Shown here: positions 20,533-29,395 of the stretch, piece by piece | Position numbering within the stretch: position 1 is the stretch's first letter | How the letters are laid out: each line of letters opens with the position of its first letter | Source of the DNA: Gammaproteobacteria bacterium | GTDB lineage: Bacteria; Pseudomonadota; Gammaproteobacteria; Eutrophobiales; Eutrophobiaceae | Reading direction: 5' to 3' | DNA length: 42,584 nucleotides | Assembly: GCA_021773235.1 (NCBI GenBank) | Contig: JAJFKL010000039.1 | Location: 1 to 42,584, forward strand | Translations under genes and position numbers: made by a program | Notes under the pieces: generated by a model | Seen by the model: the letters and a program-made list of their open reading frames with translations, nothing else | Told to the model about the DNA's origin: nothing | Database searches by the model: none

Positions 20533-20542
20533 TGCAGCGACT
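20511..20542. terminator. Perfect 11 bp hairpin overlapping the glcF stop codon
   Basis: AGTCGCTGCAT at 20511-20521 pairs exactly with ATGCAGCGACT at 20532-20542, loop 10 nt including the stop codon. It stands between convergent glcF and mlaA. No T tract follows on either strand, so it may protect the 3' end or act with Rho rather than terminate by itself. Confidence 0.5.
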
Positions 20543-20585
20543 GTGATTTATGTATTGAGTAAGTGTTCGGTGTGATCTAGATAGG

Positions 20586-21362
20586 TTATTCGATTACTAG
20601 CATACCAGACTCTTCTTCATCGCCGGCGTTTCCAACATCTCCTCCAGCATCACCAAAGATATCGTCATAACCAGTAGCTGGCGGTTCACCATCATGAACC
20701 TGAAATTCGCGCTGTTGTAGATAAGCCTCACGCGTGAATGAATAGGTATCTAGCGCTGCTTCGTCACGTATATTTGATTGTTCAAGCAGGTTGGCACGTG
20801 TATTTACAGCGTTCAGAGCGCTGATCGGGGCGAACACTATACCTGATAAATAAAAGAATGGATTTAGCAGTGTGCTTGGCACTTCATCTGTTATGTCACG
20901 CGTTGAGCTTGGTCCTAATAGATAGAGATAAGAGCCCTGATCTACACCCCAAGTAGCGAGTGTTTGACCAAAATCTTCATTATTTGCCGGCATGCCAATA
21001 GGGGTGGAGATATCAAATAGACCGGCGATACCAAACGTTGAGTTATAGGTAAAGCGCAGCATATCTGTAATACCCTGTTCAAATTTCCCTTGCAAAAAAT
21101 CATTCAAGATGACATTTAAGTAGCCTAGGTTATTGAAAAAATTCGTTACACTGGTCCGAACCGGTACGGGAGTTACATCGACATAGGATTCAGCTACTGG
21201 TTTTATAAAGTGCTTATCCAGTGTTTCAGTAACATTGAATACGACCCTATTGCCTGATTCTAGCGGATCATTATTTTGAGTCGTAGCACACCCTGTAGCC
21301 AGTGACACAATTCCTGTAAGTATAAGGAGCTTTGAAATATTAATTAAACGCCATCCAGTCAT
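20586..21362 (-). CDS. mlaA: MlaA/VacJ family outer-membrane lipoprotein
   Basis: 258 residues. Signal peptide with lipobox LATGC, lipidated Cys25. The body matches MlaA: DPLESGNRVVFNVTETLDKHFIKP near the start, then TSVTNFFNNLGYLNVILND and the GPSSTRDI segment. MlaA sits as a ring in the outer membrane and removes misplaced phospholipid from the outer leaflet, handing it to MlaC. The C-terminal tail is acidic and Gly/Asp-rich, which is variable in the family. It follows the MlaC-like gene by 100 bp on the same strand. No mlaFEDB transporter is in the window. Confidence 0.93.
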   Translation of the reverse strand: MTGWRLINISKLLILTGIVSLATGCATTQNNDPLESGNRVVFNVTETLDKHFIKPVAESYVDVTPVPVRTSVTNFFNNLGYLNVILNDFLQGKFEQGITDMLRFTYNSTFGIAGLFDISTPIGMPANNEDFGQTLATWGVDQGSYLYLLGPSSTRDITDEVPSTLLNPFFYLSGIVFAPISALNAVNTRANLLEQSNIRDEAALDTYSFTREAYLQQREFQVHDGEPPATGYDDIFGDAGGDVGNAGDEEESGMLVIE

Positions 21363-21462
21363 TTTTACTCTCTCTTGCAGTTCGAATTTGTTGTTATTTT
21401 ATTTCGGCAAATATTGACATACCTTAAGGCTGGAGACAATTTTTAATATTTGATTTTGCGAA

Positions 21463-22086
21463 CTATTTTGTTTGTAAGTCACTGATTTTTTCTTTCAGGC
21501 TGGCCATCAAGCTATCAAACCCTTTTTCCTTGATTATTGCGGAATAATCTGCTCTTTTCAGAGATAAATCGTTGATGCCATTAGCGATGACACTGATTAT
21601 TTTCCATTCGTCACCATCATTCTGAACAATATAGTTGAATGAAACAGGCTTGTTTTCTGTACGTACAAACACTGTTTTTACCATGAACCTGTTTTCTTTC
21701 ATTTGTTCAATCGACAGATTGCTGAAAGATTCTCCACTGAACGAATCGAATCGATTAACATAAGTTGATATCGTCAAGCGATTAAATAAATCTATAAAAT
21801 CAGCCTGAGATTGTTCATTTAACGTTTTCCAATGTCGACTTAATATGACTTTAGCAATCAAAGGGGAATTAAAATGCGTAACCACAACTTCTTCCATGAC
21901 GTCATAGCGCTCTTGAAAACTTTTAGTGTCGGCATTCTCCATGATGCTTAGCAAGGACGTATGTAATGTATTAACAGGCACATGGATCGCCTGCTCTTGA
22001 TCTATTTCAGCCCAAGTCATGCAACTAAAAAAAGACAGACTGATAAAGATCGTTGTTTTTAATAGATGTTGAAGCTTTAAAGTCAT
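21463..22086 (-). CDS. MlaC/Ttg2D-like periplasmic phospholipid-binding protein (HpnM-like)
   Basis: 207 residues with an N-terminal signal peptide (hydrophobic to about residue 24, cleavage likely after TWA). The MlaC/toluene-tolerance Ttg2 domain fills the rest: SRHWKTLNEQSQADFIDLFNRLTISTYVNRF is cut here into SRHWKTL and FIDLFNRL as the recognisable parts, followed by a NGINDLSLKRADYSAII ending typical of MlaC. It shuttles phospholipid through the periplasm. Because it lies downstream of hpnH-hpnB and next to mlaA, it may be the hopanoid-associated form HpnM rather than the mlaFEDCB operon member. The choice between these is inference. Confidence 0.85.
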   Translation of the reverse strand: MTLKLQHLLKTTIFISLSFFSCMTWAEIDQEQAIHVPVNTLHTSLLSIMENADTKSFQERYDVMEEVVVTHFNSPLIAKVILSRHWKTLNEQSQADFIDLFNRLTISTYVNRFDSFSGESFSNLSIEQMKENRFMVKTVFVRTENKPVSFNYIVQNDGDEWKIISVIANGINDLSLKRADYSAIIKEKGFDSLMASLKEKISDLQTK

Positions 22087-22209
22087 TTATTTAAATCCGC
22101 TGTTAATAATGCATATTTAGGCAAACCTTTTTGCCTCTAGTTCACGCCATAAATAAGGCCGTGATAAAACTTTAGAGGGGCTTAAATGAAGTTTGTTGCA
22201 ATATGAGGC

Positions 22210-23322
22210 CTAATTATAATGACGATCTTTCCAAACCGCACCTTTCCCAAAATAATAATGAAATGCAGAACTCCATGTCATAAGCAGATAGAGAGTGCCT
22301 ACGAATGGTAAAGAAAGCGAATATAGCGGATTCATCGAGTAATAACGTAGCGTCGGTAGATAGCACACTGCTTGTATTCCGAGTATTACTATTCCAATCA
22401 TTATTAAATCTACTTGTGTTTGTAACAATGCCGCAATGGGTAAGGCAAATGCAATAATCATCAACAGTGTACAAACCAATAGCAGCAGTGGAGAGTAGGC
22501 CAGTTGGGTGTAAGCAGTTCGAGTCACCATTTGCCAAATCGTTGAAAGTGAATTGTAAGGACGTATGCTGACGGCTGAGTGAGTCAGCCCCATCCAGATT
22601 TTATTTCCGTCTTGCTTAACTTGTTTCGCTAATGAGCAATCATCAATTAAGGCATCTTTAATACAGTTAAAGCCGCCTAACTTTTCAAGAACATTTGATT
22701 CCAGCATGATGCAGCCACCCGCTGCTGCTGCGATTGAGGAGCTAGGCTTGTTCGAGAGATGAAATGGATACAGTAACTTAAAAAAGAATATAAAGGCTGG
22801 CATTAAGCCTTTTTCCCAGCTCGACTCCATTTTCAAATGCGCCATTAATGAAAGCATTTTTATGTCATCTCTCTGCGCCTTTTTTATCAGCGTCGGGATT
22901 AGTCCAGGCTTTAAAACAATATCAGCGTCTAAGAGTAAGAGATAAGATGTCTTGACCAGTTGCCGGCCTTGTTCCAGAGCCCACAATTTACCACTCCAAC
23001 CTTCAGGCAATGATGTCCCGGAGACGATCTGTAGATTATTTAAATTAACGGTTCGGGCTTTTTCGGCAGTACTATCGGTAGACTGGTCATCTATCAGGAC
23101 TACGTTTAATCCTTCGCCTTGCTCTTTCAGGGCGGTGAGAGTCTGGGCAATCGTTTCCACCTCATCCCTAGCAGGGATAAGCACTGTGACATTGGATAAA
23201 TTGAGAGTTTCCGTTGATTCGCTATCGAGTGATTCCCGCGTACTCCAGGGGCGCCAGGGTAATAATAGTATTGCGAGCCAGATAAGCAATCCTGGCATGA
23301 CTGCCAGGAGTGTTAGTTCCAT
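22210..23322 (-). CDS. hpnB: Hopene-associated glycosyltransferase HpnB
   Basis: 370 residues. N-terminal membrane helix, then a GT-A family 2 domain with LIPARDEVETI, VLIDDQSTDSTAE and the metal-binding LLLDADIVLKPG (about residues 125-140). Two to three C-terminal transmembrane helices follow (about 270-360). HpnB proteins lie in hopanoid clusters and are thought to modify hopanoid side chains or related lipids; substrate is not settled. Its ATG shares one base with the hpnH stop (TAATG), so it is translated coupled to hpnH, which supports the hopanoid assignment. Confidence 0.9.
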   Translation of the reverse strand: MELTLLAVMPGLLIWLAILLLPWRPWSTRESLDSESTETLNLSNVTVLIPARDEVETIAQTLTALKEQGEGLNVVLIDDQSTDSTAEKARTVNLNNLQIVSGTSLPEGWSGKLWALEQGRQLVKTSYLLLLDADIVLKPGLIPTLIKKAQRDDIKMLSLMAHLKMESSWEKGLMPAFIFFFKLLYPFHLSNKPSSSIAAAAGGCIMLESNVLEKLGGFNCIKDALIDDCSLAKQVKQDGNKIWMGLTHSAVSIRPYNSLSTIWQMVTRTAYTQLAYSPLLLLVCTLLMIIAFALPIAALLQTQVDLIMIGIVILGIQAVCYLPTLRYYSMNPLYSLSLPFVGTLYLLMTWSSAFHYYFGKGAVWKDRHYN

Positions 23323-24452
23323 TAGGCGACTTGTTTACTACTACCGCAACTCTTGGTTGCTTTGGTTTCTGCAACTAGTTTAGGTGCAGTTATTTCATCT
23401 TCATTGTAGAGAGTAGGTAGTTCAGGCGCCATTTCACCATCAGTCTTAGGACCTTTCAGGAATACACCCAATGCTTTTAGTGGATGACTAACCGTGTCAT
23501 TGACAGCGGTAGCTTCGAAACCGCAATGAACCATGCAGTTATCACATTTTGGATTTTTCCCAGTACCGTAATTCGCCCATTCGGTCTCTTCCATTAACCC
23601 AGCAAACGTTGGTGCATAGCCTTCGCCAACTAACAGGTAGCAAGGTTTTTGCCAGCCAAAGACATTACGGGTCGGGTTGCCCCAAGGTGTGCATTCATAT
23701 GTCTGGTTTCCGGCTAGGAAATCCAGATACAACGATGATTGATTAAAGCGCCACTTTTTGCCGATGCCTAGTTTAAATAAATCGCGGAAAAGCTGCTTAC
23801 TTTCTGTCTTTTTCAGGAATACATCCTGTTTAGGTGCTCTTTCGTAGTGATATCCTGGAGAAATAGTGACAGCTTCAACACCTAATTCCATTGCCATATC
23901 CATGAACTCGGCAACTTCTTCGGCGGGCTCATTCTGAAACAAGGTGCAATTGATGGTGACGCGGAAACCCTTTTCAATGGCCAGTTTGATTACGCTAATG
24001 CATTTTTCGAAGACGCCTTCCAGGCAAACTGAAGCATCATGGCGTTCTTTGTTACCATCTAAGTGGATAGAAAAGGTTAAATAGGGTGATGGCGTGTATT
24101 CGTCGATATGTTTTTTTAACAGTAGGGCATTGGTGCATAGATAGACAAATTTCTTGCGTTCAATATAGCCATTTACTATTTGGGTCATTTCCTTGTGAAT
24201 CAAGGGTTCTCCACCGGCGATAGAGACAACAGGTGCGCCACATTCATCAATGGCGTTCATGCACTCATCATAACTCAGGCGTTTATCGAGAATTTCTTTC
24301 GGATAATCAATCTTGCCACAACCAGCACAGGCCAGATTACAGCGGAATAAAGGTTCTAACATTAATACTAGAGGGTATTTTTTGACACCACTGAACTTCT
24401 TGCCGAGGATATATTTACCCATTCTATATTGCTGAATTAGAGGAACACCCAT
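23322..24452 (-). CDS. hpnH: Adenosyl-hopene transferase HpnH (radical SAM)
   Basis: 376 residues. The radical SAM cluster motif is C38xxxC42xxC45 in FRCNLACAGCGK. A second group of cysteines near 295-310 (CDNCMVHCGFEA) belongs to a SPASM-like/DUF3463 end. HpnH joins the 5'-deoxyadenosyl radical to diploptene to make adenosylhopane, the first step to C35 hopanoids. ATG 24452 gives the family N-terminus MGVPLIQQYRMGKYI. It is the first gene of a minus-strand unit hpnH-hpnB-mlaC-like-mlaA. Squalene-hopene cyclase is not in the window and must be elsewhere. Confidence 0.96.
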   Translation of the reverse strand: MGVPLIQQYRMGKYILGKKFSGVKKYPLVLMLEPLFRCNLACAGCGKIDYPKEILDKRLSYDECMNAIDECGAPVVSIAGGEPLIHKEMTQIVNGYIERKKFVYLCTNALLLKKHIDEYTPSPYLTFSIHLDGNKERHDASVCLEGVFEKCISVIKLAIEKGFRVTINCTLFQNEPAEEVAEFMDMAMELGVEAVTISPGYHYERAPKQDVFLKKTESKQLFRDLFKLGIGKKWRFNQSSLYLDFLAGNQTYECTPWGNPTRNVFGWQKPCYLLVGEGYAPTFAGLMEETEWANYGTGKNPKCDNCMVHCGFEATAVNDTVSHPLKALGVFLKGPKTDGEMAPELPTLYNEDEITAPKLVAETKATKSCGSSKQVA

Positions 24453-24580
24453 TAAATACGACTCCAGATTATTTTGTTAAAAAAGTGATTTTCGATATTA
24501 TTTTTCCGCGCCGCAGCACTAAAACACGTCAAGATAAGTGATGTGTGAGCGAATGTACAGCCTGCGCTTTAGCTAATTTT

Positions 24581-24598
24581 ATACACCGACGTGTGTAT
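24581..24598. promoter_or_regulatory. Inverted repeat in the hpnH/dxs divergent gap
   Basis: ATACAC-N6-GTGTAT is a 6+6 bp dyad in the 230 bp gap between divergent hpnH and dxs. A shared operator for both isoprenoid/hopanoid genes is possible. Short motif, no second copy found. Confidence 0.25.
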
Positions 24599-24682
24599 TA
24601 CATTTTTTAGGCTAAGGTATTGATCTCCTTGCATGCGACTTGGTCACTATTCATAATGGCATAATTTTAAAGTTAACAAGTA

Positions 24683-26578
24683 ATGAACCACGATATTAAC
24701 ACGCCACTTTTAGACCAGATTAGTTGTCCTGCAGACCTCAGAAAGCTGCCCGAGTCGCAATTAGAGCAACTCGTCGAAGAACTCAGATTATTCCTGCTGC
24801 ACTCTGTAAGTAAGAGTGGTGGCCACTTTGCAGCGAGTTTGGGTGTGACTGAACTAACTGTTGCCTTACATTACCTCTATAACACACCCGATGATCGTCT
24901 GGTTTGGGATGTGGGTCATCAGGCCTATATCCATAAAATACTGACCGGCAGAAAAGATCAATTACATAGTATTCGCCAATGGGAAGGTTTAACGCCGTTC
25001 CCTAAACGTGGTGAGAGCGAATACGATGCCTTTGGTGTTGGTCATTCCAGTACCTCTATCAGCGCTGCGCTGGGGATGTCGATTGCCGCGGCTCGAACAG
25101 GCTCCGATCGAAAGGCTGTCGCGATTATTGGCGATGGTAGCATGACTGCCGGAATGGCCTTTGAGGCCTTGAATCACGCCGGTGATCTACATAGTGATAT
25201 GTTGGTTATCCTGAACGATAATAATATGGCTATCTCTCCTAATGTCGGCGCCATGTCCAATCGGTTTGCACAATTATTATCTGGAAAGCTTTATACCAGC
25301 GTCCGTAGTAGTAGTAAGAAAGTACTGTCAAATATCCCGAGTGCACTGGAGATAGCGAAGCGCGCTGAAGAGCATGTGAAAGGCATGATTGCTCCAGGGA
25401 CGCTGTTTGAAGAGTTTGGATTTAATTATATCGGTCCGGTAGATGGGCATGACTTGCATGCCTTGATTGCGACATTAAAGAATATTCAAGAACTTAAAGG
25501 CCCTCAGTTTCTACACATCATCACCAAAAAAGGTAAAGGCTATGCGCCGGCTGAAGATGATCCGGTTAAATATCATGGCGTAACACCTTTTGACCCACAT
25601 AAAGGTATTATTCCTTCTGGTAAGCCTGCATCAAGCCCGACCTATAGCAAAGTATTTGGTGATTGGGCTTGTGATATGGCCAAGCAAGATCACCGTTTTG
25701 CGGCAATAACACCGGCGATGCGTGAAGGATCCGGCTTGGTACAGTTCGAAAAAGAGCATCCGGATAAATATTTTGATGTGGCAATAGCAGAACAGCATAG
25801 TGTCACAGTTGCAGCGGGTATGGCGTGTGACGGTTTAAAACCCGTTGTTGCAATCTATTCAACGTTTTTACAGCGCGCATATGATCAATTAATACATGAT
25901 GTTGTTGTTCAGGAATTACCGGTACTTTTTGCAATTGACAGGGCAGGTTGTGTTGGCGCCGATGGCCCGACACATAATGGTTCATATGACCTGAGCTTTA
26001 TGCGTTGTTTGCCGGGGATGGTCATCATGGCACCGGCGGATGAAAATGAATGTCGACAGATGTTGTTTACAGGCTACCAGCTTGATCAGCCTGTCGCTGT
26101 CCGGTATCCACGAGGCACAGGCCCTGGGATTGAAGTAGAGAGTGAAATGAAAGCCTTACCTATTGGTAAAGCCGAGCTTAGACGTAAGGGCAAAGGCTTG
26201 GCCATCCTGGCATTTGGAACCATGGTTGAACCTTGTGAACGTATTGCAGAAGAACTCGATGCCACCATCGTTAATATGCGATTTGTTAAACCGGTCGATG
26301 AAATGCTTATTGTTGAAATGTGCGCAGGTCATGAACTCATCATTACTGTTGAAGAGAATGTAATAGCGGGTGGTGCAGGTGCGGCAGTGAATGAAGTGAT
26401 TGCGGCACATGGTATTAATCAAAAGATTGCTAACTATGGTTTGCCCGACAGGTTGTTGCAGCACGGTTCCAGAGACGACATGTTGAGAGACGCCAAGCTA
26501 GACTATGAAGGTATTCTAGGTTTTATTACTGAGCAGATGGATGAATCTGAGAGAGAACAGGTAGTAAGTAGCGCTTAA
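24683..26578 (+). CDS. dxs: 1-deoxy-D-xylulose-5-phosphate synthase
   Basis: 631 residues, standard length. TPP-dependent condensation of pyruvate with glyceraldehyde 3-phosphate, first step of the MEP isoprenoid pathway. Seen: [16 protein letters not shown], the TPP motif [18 protein letters not shown] (about 150-167) with [12 protein letters not shown], the pyrimidine-domain [12 protein letters not shown] and [18 protein letters not shown] 24683 lies 104 codons before the first motif region as usual. Divergent from hpnH: it feeds squalene and hence hopanoids, so co-location is sensible. Many hopanoid clusters carry an extra dxs; whether another copy exists in this genome is not visible. Confidence 0.98.
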   Translation: MNHDINTPLLDQISCPADLRKLPESQLEQLVEELRLFLLHSVSKSGGHFAASLGVTELTVALHYLYNTPDDRLVWDVGHQAYIHKILTGRKDQLHSIRQWEGLTPFPKRGESEYDAFGVGHSSTSISAALGMSIAAARTGSDRKAVAIIGDGSMTAGMAFEALNHAGDLHSDMLVILNDNNMAISPNVGAMSNRFAQLLSGKLYTSVRSSSKKVLSNIPSALEIAKRAEEHVKGMIAPGTLFEEFGFNYIGPVDGHDLHALIATLKNIQELKGPQFLHIITKKGKGYAPAEDDPVKYHGVTPFDPHKGIIPSGKPASSPTYSKVFGDWACDMAKQDHRFAAITPAMREGSGLVQFEKEHPDKYFDVAIAEQHSVTVAAGMACDGLKPVVAIYSTFLQRAYDQLIHDVVVQELPVLFAIDRAGCVGADGPTHNGSYDLSFMRCLPGMVIMAPADENECRQMLFTGYQLDQPVAVRYPRGTGPGIEVESEMKALPIGKAELRRKGKGLAILAFGTMVEPCERIAEELDATIVNMRFVKPVDEMLIVEMCAGHELIITVEENVIAGGAGAAVNEVIAAHGINQKIANYGLPDRLLQHGSRDDMLRDAKLDYEGILGFITEQMDESEREQVVSSA

Positions 26579-26635
26579 GTCTTTTAAATTTCAGCCGATA
26601 GTTATTCAAGCTCTGAATATAAGGAATCAAGTCGG

Positions 26636-27061
26636 ATGGAAATTACAGCTGAAATAGCAAGAAACAATATTCTGATCGTTGAAGATGCTATATCAATGCG
26701 GCACACGATTAAAGCGTCACTACGCAAACAAGGGTTTAACAGTTTGATTGAAGCGGGTGATGGTGAGCATGCGATGAAGCTGATGAAAAGTAAAAAGATT
26801 AATTTGGTGATCTGTGACTGGATGATGCCGATTATGTCTGGTCCTGAATTATTTAAAGCGATACAGTCAAGTGAGAAATATAAAAACCTGCCCTTTATTC
26901 TCCTCACAGGTAATGATCAAAAAAATCATGTAACTGAAGCACTCAAAATAGGGGTTAAACACTATGTTGTGAAACCCTTTAATCCACAAAAGCTGGCTGA
27001 AAAAGTGTTTGATTTGTTACAAGAACAAAATGTAAACCTATCTGAGGCAGCAACTAGCTAA
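26636..27061 (+). CDS. Single-domain response regulator (CheY-like)
   Basis: 141 residues, receiver only. Acidic pair in ILIVEDAISMR, phosphoacceptor Asp61 in VICDWMMPIMSG, Thr91 in FILLTGND and Lys113 in VVKPF. The CDWMMP form resembles CheY, which binds the flagellar switch, but no chemotaxis or flagellar gene is in the window. It lies 57 bp after dxs on the same strand and ends two bases before the opposing HTH regulator. It could also be a phosphorelay shuttle. AAGGA stands 13 bases before the ATG. Confidence 0.9.
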   Translation: MEITAEIARNNILIVEDAISMRHTIKASLRKQGFNSLIEAGDGEHAMKLMKSKKINLVICDWMMPIMSGPELFKAIQSSEKYKNLPFILLTGNDQKNHVTEALKIGVKHYVVKPFNPQKLAEKVFDLLQEQNVNLSEAATS

Positions 27062-27063
27062 GT

Positions 27064-27714
27064 TTATTTAGTCTTGCCAGTTTTCGATATCTTGAATCTA
27101 CAACACTGACCACCTTTAACCATGCACTCTTTATGTTCGATATCCGCATCTAGTAATGTCGACATCAGACTTAAATCCAGTTGGCAAATATCCTGGTATT
27201 CCTCAGCAAGCTTGTGAAAGACACAATTGCTAGCAACAATCTCTGAAGTATTACCCGTCTTTTTACCTTGTACCGCATCATATCCGAGCTCCTGCATTAT
27301 ACTGGTAACTTCACTGACTTTATCAGTTAGCGAGCCGTGACTATCTACACGCCCCTGATATTCTCTAGCGATTTGTTTACCAAGGTCAATCAGCCCAGTC
27401 TTTAGTTTCTTGTCTCCAAGCTTTTGTCTTATCCAACTAACCAATAAGTTTGAGAACAAGGCATAGTGTCTGGGAAAGAGCTCTTGACCCCGATCCGTTA
27501 ATGTATAAAGGCGGCTCGGTCTCCCTCCGGTACTTGATAAGGAAGAATTTTCAATAAGTCCATTACCCTCAAGACTGGCGATATGTTGAATAACGGCATT
27601 TCTGGAAATGGTGAGTTCCTTTGCCAGCGCGTCAGCAGTCAAACCACCTTCGCTACGCTGTAGTGCCTTGAGCAATAATTGTTGGCGGTGACCTATAGTT
27701 GAAAGAGCAGACAT
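27064..27714 (-). CDS. SufR-like winged-helix regulator with C-terminal cysteines (possible Fe-S sensor)
   Basis: 216 residues, COG2345-type. Winged helix at about 10-75: LTADALAKELTISRNAVIQHIASLE, then GGRPSRLYTLTDRG as the wing. The C-terminal half has Cys164, Cys177, Cys197 and Cys204-Cys205, spaced C-x12-C-x19-C-x6-CC. SufR-type repressors in this family bind a 4Fe-4S cluster through such cysteines and control Fe-S assembly genes; here no suf or isc genes are nearby. It is divergent from two small membrane-protein genes, with AT-rich dyads in between, so these are the likely targets. Cluster binding is inference from cysteine spacing. Confidence 0.8.
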   Translation of the reverse strand: MSALSTIGHRQQLLLKALQRSEGGLTADALAKELTISRNAVIQHIASLEGNGLIENSSLSSTGGRPSRLYTLTDRGQELFPRHYALFSNLLVSWIRQKLGDKKLKTGLIDLGKQIAREYQGRVDSHGSLTDKVSEVTSIMQELGYDAVQGKKTGNTSEIVASNCVFHKLAEEYQDICQLDLSLMSTLLDADIEHKECMVKGGQCCRFKISKTGKTK

Positions 27715-27741
27715 ATCCCAACTTTATCACAAATATATAAA

Positions 27742-27752
27742 ATAACAGTTAT
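27742..27752. promoter_or_regulatory. Dyad operator candidate between the SufR-like gene and the membrane-protein gene
   Basis: ATAAC-A-GTTAT is a perfect 5+5 dyad. AT-rich flanks extend it imperfectly (ACAAATATAT on the left, ATATATTGT on the right), all inside the 114 bp divergent gap. An autoregulatory site for the winged-helix protein is the simplest reading. Confidence 0.4.
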
Positions 27753-27828
27753 AACATAAATATATTGTAAAAGATGTTTATGTTGATATAGTAGTGCTTC
27801 AAATTTCTGATTAAGAGGGAGTAGTATA

Positions 27829-28176
27829 ATGTTGACGTATTTAATTATTGTGTTTGCAATCACAGCTGTTGGTGGTTTGTTTCTGGCAGTAAAAATATTA
27901 ACCGGACAGCAAGCGCCATGGGCGGTATCCATTATTCATGCATTATTGGGTGCAACAGGATTAGTTTTATTAATACTAACCGTATTGAATGAAGCGGCAG
28001 GTGTTGGACGAATAACAGCAGCACTAGGTTTGCTAGTTATTGCAGCGCTTGGTGGGTTCTATTTAGCCTCCATTCATTACAAAGGAAAGCTTGCTCCTAA
28101 AAGTATTGTTATGGTGCATGGTGGTGTTGCCGTAGCCGGATTCCTGACCTTGTTGAGTGTTGCCCTAGGCATATAA
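27829..28176 (+). CDS. Small four-helix membrane protein of unknown function
   Basis: 115 residues, almost entirely hydrophobic, with about four transmembrane segments (roughly 3-23, 33-52, 60-80, 92-113). Two conserved-looking histidines sit at helix starts (IIHALLGATG and MVHGGVAVAG), a pattern that could bind haem or metal, but I do not recognise a named family. GAGGGAG stands nine bases ahead of the ATG, a strong ribosome-binding site. Divergent from the SufR-like regulator and 39 bp ahead of the DUF2231 gene, with which it likely forms an operon. Confidence 0.8.
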   Translation: MLTYLIIVFAITAVGGLFLAVKILTGQQAPWAVSIIHALLGATGLVLLILTVLNEAAGVGRITAALGLLVIAALGGFYLASIHYKGKLAPKSIVMVHGGVAVAGFLTLLSVALGI

Positions 28177-28215
28177 ACAATATCTATAAGAAACAACTAT
28201 AAATAATTTCCTTAT

Positions 28216-28635
28216 ATGTCACACCCAATCCATCCGATATTAGTCCACTTCCCCATAGCATTTTGGTCGTTCGCCACGCTTGGCGATCTTCTGAGTCTTA
28301 AGTATGGTGAACGACTTTCTGACATAACAGGAACATGTTTAATATTGGGAACGTTAATGGCGCTAATTGCTATGGGTGGTGGTTTATATGATCTGCTCAA
28401 GATCAAGTCAGATAATCCTGCCATGAAAGTGCTTAACCAACATCTTGTTTTTGTTGTAATAACATGGAGTTTATATGCAGCTAGTTTATTCCTCCGAATA
28501 GAGGAGAAGGCTTTGATTCAAGCGGGGACATTGGAAGTGGGTTTGTCTGTTGCCGGGTTTATTTGTTTATGTGTTACGGGTTTCCTTGGAGGGAGACTTG
28601 TTTATGAATATGGGGTAGGGGTAGAGAGTGATTGA
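28216..28635 (+). CDS. DUF2231 family membrane protein
   Basis: 139 residues. The N-terminus MSHPIHPILVHFPIAFW carries the His-Pro...His-Phe-Pro-Ile signature of DUF2231. Four transmembrane helices are apparent (about 12-30, 45-60, 75-92, 105-128). DUF2231 proteins are often found with cytochromes or metal homeostasis genes, and the histidines may bind a cofactor; function is not established. It follows the other small membrane protein by 39 bp on the same strand. Confidence 0.85.
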   Translation: MSHPIHPILVHFPIAFWSFATLGDLLSLKYGERLSDITGTCLILGTLMALIAMGGGLYDLLKIKSDNPAMKVLNQHLVFVVITWSLYAASLFLRIEEKALIQAGTLEVGLSVAGFICLCVTGFLGGRLVYEYGVGVESD

Positions 28636-28670
28636 TTTTTTTAATCTGATAGATTGTTATTCTACTTGAA

Positions 28671-28888
28671 CATTAGTTTCGCCTTTGAGCGGCGAGTGTC
28701 TTCTTTTTTGCTTGCCCAAAAAAAGAAGTCACCAAGAAAAAAGGGCACCCCGATGTCTTGTCCTGTGGATACCCTCGGTATTGTTTTATTTCTTTCGGCC
28801 CGCGCATACGGACTCCTGTCCTAATGCGCTTTCGCAACATCCTTGTTGCTCAACCGAGAAATAAAACAATACCTCGGCAAGCCAAAAG
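28671..28888 (+). repeat. Structured ~217 bp repeat, copy A
   Basis: Copy A and copy B (30887-31102, opposite strand) share the order CATTAGTTTCGCC, GGCGAGT, a CTTG-CCC loop hairpin, GGCACC, TACCCTCG, a long stem, CGCGCATAC, ATGCGC, a second hairpin and CCTCGGCAA. Copy A stems: TCGCC/GGCGA at 28679-28695; a T-rich/A-rich hairpin around 28697-28733; GGTATTGTTTTATTTCT at 28777-28793 pairing perfectly with 28857-28873; inside it GCGCAT/ATGCGC (28802-28829) and GCAACA/TGTTGC (28834-28849). The 321 bp gap between the DUF2231 and DUF1304 genes is mostly this element. I recall similar sequences as dispersed repeats in gammaproteobacteria; unverified. Confidence 0.85.
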
Positions 28889-28956
28889 GGGGAGTTTAAA
28901 ATCAACCGAGACGAGCCTTCTTAATTGACGGTTGAGACTAAGCCCTTTGTTAAGAA

Positions 28957-29310
28957 TCAGAGCAATACTAATACAAGTGCGATAATGGCGGGTGCCGCCT
29001 GAATGAATAGAATCTTACGACTTGCTGTTGCGGCACCGAAGAGACCGGCTACAATCACACAGCTAAGAAAGAATATGATGATGTTGGTGCCTGCAGTACC
29101 AAGTAGTAAACCCCAGATTAAACCGGCCGCGAGAAAACCATTATAAAGGCCCTGATTCATTGCCAGTACTTTAGTGACATTGGCCTTTTCTTGAGTATTA
29201 CCAAACGTTTTAAGACCAAAAGGTTTGTCCCAGAGAAACATTTCAAGGATAAGAAAGTAAATATGTAGAAATGCCACAAGCCCAACAAATATATTTGTAA
29301 TTAAAGCCAT
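28957..29310 (-). CDS. DUF1304 family membrane protein
   Basis: 117 residues, four transmembrane helices (about 3-22, 50-68, 73-93, 97-116). It matches DUF1304: FVGLVAFLHIYFLILEMFLW, then F....E.......LAMNQGLYNGFLAAGL in two recognisable blocks. Function unknown in the family. It is the last gene of the cassette cluster. The ATG 29310 has GAGGG nine bases upstream. Confidence 0.9.
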   Translation of the reverse strand: MALITNIFVGLVAFLHIYFLILEMFLWDKPFGLKTFGNTQEKANVTKVLAMNQGLYNGFLAAGLIWGLLLGTAGTNIIIFFLSCVIVAGLFGAATASRKILFIQAAPAIIALVLVLL

Positions 29311-29346
29311 ATTATTGCCCTCACTTTTGGTTCTAAATGAATACTA

Positions 29347-29395
29347 AGTTAACTGGCGTGCAGTAGCACGTCTTTGCTTGTTCTCCTTGTTATTT
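29347..29395 (-). other. attC-like site, short and degenerate
   Basis: On the coding strand it runs from AAATAACAAGG, overlapping the stop of the 125-residue gene, to CCAGTTAACTT. The centre folds as GTGC-TACT-GCAC. The outer arms are not symmetric and it is only about 49 nt, so it may be a decayed site. Confidence 0.4.

Noticed and set aside
22214..22537. 107-codon frame overlapping hpnB on the same strand
   Set aside because: Out-of-frame shadow of the hydrophobic hpnB C-terminus.
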